Below, piece after piece: positions 21,800 to 24,429 of a stretch of 24,429 nt of DNA. Made by a program: the position numbers and the translations under genes. The DNA comes from Nymphaea colorata (Eukaryota > Streptophyta > Magnoliopsida > Nymphaeales > Nymphaeaceae). Position 1 is the first letter of the stretch. Each line of letters opens with the position of its first letter. A model generated the notes under the pieces. That model searched no databases and had not been told where the DNA came from. It saw only the letters and a program-made list of their open reading frames with translations. The stretch lies in the NCBI RefSeq assembly GCF_008831285.2, contig NW_022205114.1, positions 1 through 24,429 of the forward strand, written 5' to 3'.

Positions 21800-23520
21800 T
21801 TACTTTTATAAAGAACGTTTAAATGATTGAAATCACACAAGTTCATATAGTTAAAAATGGGATCTATGCATTAGTTTCATCCCTAATAGTTAATCGAAAG
21901 AATTCAATTTGTCGTTACATCTATAGTACGCGATATAAGCGATTGAAATCAGTTGTTTGTATAAACATTAGTCGAATTTAAGTGAGTCATTTGATCACGC
22001 ATATTTAATTGAATGTTTTTAACTTATTAATACATCCATTTTGAATGATTCATTTGATCGAAATCACAAGTTTGTGTGAGAATGAACAAGATTCAAGTGG
22101 TTAATTTGCTCCCTATATTTAATCTAATCTGTTTCACTTGTTATTACATGTGTAATGAACGGTTTAAATGATTGAAATCACAAGTTCTTATGGATACAAG
22201 TGGGATCTATGCTTTTGTTTGATCCCTTTTACTTAATTCAATGAGTTTAACTTGTTATATTTATAGTGAATGACCTAAGGTATTGAAATCACAAGTTCGT
22301 ATCAGTACGAGTGGTATTTAAGTGATTCATTTGATCACACATATTTGATTGAATGTACTTAACTTGTTGTTGCATCTATATTGAATGATTTAGTGGATTG
22401 AAATCTCAAGTTTGTATGAAAACAAATAAGATTCAAGTCGTTCATTTGCGCGCTTATAGTGTATCTAATGCGTTTCACTTGTTATTACATCTATAATGAC
22501 TAACTTAAATGATTTAAATCACAAGTTCATATGGATACAAATGGGGTTTATGCTATAGTTTGATCCCTTGTAGTTTCACCCGTATTGATACAAACATGTG
22601 ATTTCATTCCCTTAGATCCTTGCTATTGTTGTTACATTTATAGTGAACTTTCTAAGGGATTTAAAGCACAAGTTCGTCTAAATACGAGTGGATGTAAGCG
22701 ATTCATTTGATCAAGTTATGCATATTCAATTAAATATGTGTGATCGAATGAATCACTTAAATCCCACCTCTATTGATGCGTACTTGTGAATTCAATCCCT
22801 TGGATCATTCACAATATACATCAGATTTATGTCCATATGAATTGGTGATTTCAATTACTTAAATCATTCCTTATACATATCATAACAAGTAAAACACATT
22901 AGATTAACCATAAAAGATCAAATGAACCACTTCAATTTCATTCATTTTCATGCAAACTTGTGATTTAAATCCACTAAATCATTCAACGTGGATGTAGCAA
23001 CAAGTTAATCACATTCAATGAAATATGCGTGCTTAGATGAATCGCTTAAATCCCACTCGTATTGATACAAACTTGTAATTTCAATTCATTGGATCCTTAC
23101 TATTGATGTAACTACAAGTTCAACTCATTGGATTATCTACAAGAGATCAAAGTAATGCATAGATCTCATTTGCATCCATTTGAACTTGTGATTTCAATCA
23201 ACAAAATCAATCATTGTACATGTAATAACAAGTGAAACGCATTAAGGTAATGATAAGCGATCAAACGAACGACTTGAATCTCATTTTTTTTCATATAAAC
23301 TTTTAGTTTCAACCATTTAAATCATTCATTATAGATGTAATAACTAGCGAAACATATATATTAACTAAAATACAACAAGTAAATCACTTAAATGTCATTT
23401 ATGGTCATTCAAGCTTGTGATTTCAATCCACTAAATCATTCAACATGCATGTTAAGCACATTCATGCGTTAGTTTGTGATTCAAGTCATTCAATTGATCG
23501 CTAATGTGTTTCACCGTTTA
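21800..23520 (+). repeat. Higher-order unit 14 (1721 bp)
   Basis: Intact copy and the last complete one. The minus arm starts at 22712 and the dyad centre is at 22729/22730. It carries GTGGATG in monomer 8, CATAACAAG at W2/W3 and GAACCACTTC in W3. Confidence 0.97.
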
Positions 23521-24429
23521 TTACTTTTATAAAGAACGTTTAAATGATTGAAATCACACAAGTTCATATAGTTAAAAATGGGATCTATGCATTAGTTTCA
23601 TCCCTAATAGTTAATCGAAAGAATTCAATTTGTCGTTACATCTATAGTACGCGATATAAGCGATTGAAATCAGTTGTTTGTATAAACATTAGTCGAATTT
23701 AAGTGAGTCATTTGATCACGCATATTTAATTGAATGTTTTTAACTTATTAATACATCCATTTTGAATGATTCATTTGATCGAAATCACAAGTTTGTGTGA
23801 GAATGAACAAGATTCAAGTGGTTAATTTGCTCCCTATATTTAATCTAATCTGTTTCACTTGTTATTACATGTGTAATGAACGGTTTAAATGATTGAAATC
23901 ACAAGTTCTTATGGATACAAGTGGGATCTATGCTTTTGTTTGATCCCTTTTACTTAATTCAATGAGTTTAACTTGTTATATTTATAGTGAATGACCTAAG
24001 GTATTGAAATCACAAGTTCGTATCAGTACGAGTGGTATTTAAGTGATTCATTTGATCACACATATTTGATTGAATGTACTTAACTTGTTGTTGCATCTAT
24101 ATTGAATGATTTAGTGGATTGAAATCTCAAGTTTGTATGAAAACAAATAAGATTCAAGTCGTTCATTTGCGCGCTTATAGTGTATCTAATGCGTTTCACT
24201 TGTTATTACATCTATAATGACTAACTTAAATGATTTAAATCACAAGTTCATATAGATACAAATGGGGTTTATGCTATAGTTTGATCCCTTGTAGTTTCAC
24301 CCGTATTGATACAAAATGTGATTTCATTCCCTTAATCCTTGCTATTGTTGTTACATTTATAGTGAACTTTCTAAGGATTTAAAGCACAAGTTCGTCTAAA
24401 TACGAGTGGATGTAAGCGATTCATTTGAT
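23521..24429 (+). repeat. Higher-order unit 15, partial (plus arm only, cut by the window end)
   Basis: Contains monomers M1-M7 and nearly all of M8. It stops at CATTTGAT, at the point where the strand orientation would reverse. The last ~130 bases have lost at least three bases relative to other copies (AAACATG to AAATG, CTTAGATCC to CTTAATCC, AAGGGATT to AAGGATT), mirroring the erosion at the window start. Confidence 0.96.

Larger units (their letters stand above)
1..24429. repeat. Tandem satellite array, 1.72-kb higher-order unit (14 complete copies plus one partial)
   Basis: The entire window is a head-to-tail array. The anchor TTACTTTTATAAAGAACG recurs at 1, 1689, 3405, 5041, 6754, 8320, 9888, 11489, 13206, 14928, 16648, 18365, 20082, 21800 and 23521. 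Between anchors the copies are almost the same base for base; most differences are single-base indels. Inside each unit are about fifteen 115-bp monomers of three types (A, C, B), the first eight in plus orientation and the next seven in minus orientation. No flanking unique DNA, coding region or mobile element interrupts the array, so no gene-free stretch holds anything other than satellite. The family is not one I recognise. Unit boundaries are an arbitrary choice of phase. Confidence 0.98.

Noticed and set aside
1-24429. Protein-coding genes.
   Set aside because: Frames I read are interrupted often. The example I followed in W5 is open for only about 45 codons. Any such frame would recur in every unit with the same satellite sequence, and indels shift frames between copies.
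1-24429. Telomeric repeats, tRNA or rRNA genes.
   Set aside because: I saw no short telomere-like tandem and no sequence resembling tRNA or rRNA in any copy.

Overview
The whole 24,429-base window is one tandem satellite array. I found no gene, RNA gene, transposon, CRISPR array or unique flanking DNA on either strand. The sequence is AT-rich (about one third G+C in a line I counted), and stop codons are dense wherever I read frames. An array of this size, built of long and nearly identical units with internal reversals, points to eukaryotic heterochromatin (centromeric, pericentromeric, subtelomeric or sex/B-chromosome type). I do not recognise the family and cannot name the organism.

The array has three nested levels. 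Level 1 is a monomer of about 112-115 bp. One half, centred on GATTGAAATCACAAGTTC, is conserved in all copies; the other half comes in three types, called A, C and B here. Level 2 is the fixed order A-C-B, a trimer of about 345 bp. Level 3 is a higher-order unit of about 1.72 kb, present as 14 complete copies and one partial copy, all head to tail. Complete copies start at 1, 1689, 3405, 5041, 6754, 8320, 9888, 11489, 13206, 14928, 16648, 18365, 20082 and 21800. The partial copy starts at 23521.

Each 1.72-kb unit is itself a long imperfect inverted repeat. The first ~913 bp hold monomers in plus orientation (A-C-B-A-C-B-A'-C'). The next ~740 bp hold the same series in minus orientation and mirrored order (C-A'-B-C-A-B-C'). 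A ~67-bp tail then returns to plus orientation and leads into the next unit. The strand switches at an AT-rich dyad (for example 14136/14137) and again beside the perfect 12-bp palindrome AACATGCATGTT. A smaller inversion sits inside the seventh monomer.

Units 8-14 (11489-23520) are very uniform at 1717-1722 bp. Units 1-7 vary more (1566-1717 bp). Units 3, 5, 6 and 7 are damaged at the same phase of the unit, with runs of dropped bases, a poly-A stretch, or poly-T runs of 32 and 57. Several sites exist in three states across copies (base X, base Y, or missing). Both window ends are rich in single-base losses. These signs suggest a long-read assembly consensus, possibly an entire satellite-only contig, so small indels here should not be read as biology without checking reads.

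The array carries no proteins working together. If it has a function, it would come from its DNA or RNA structure: repeated dyads, 740-bp complementary arms, and a period compatible with nucleosome phasing. Those roles are inference.
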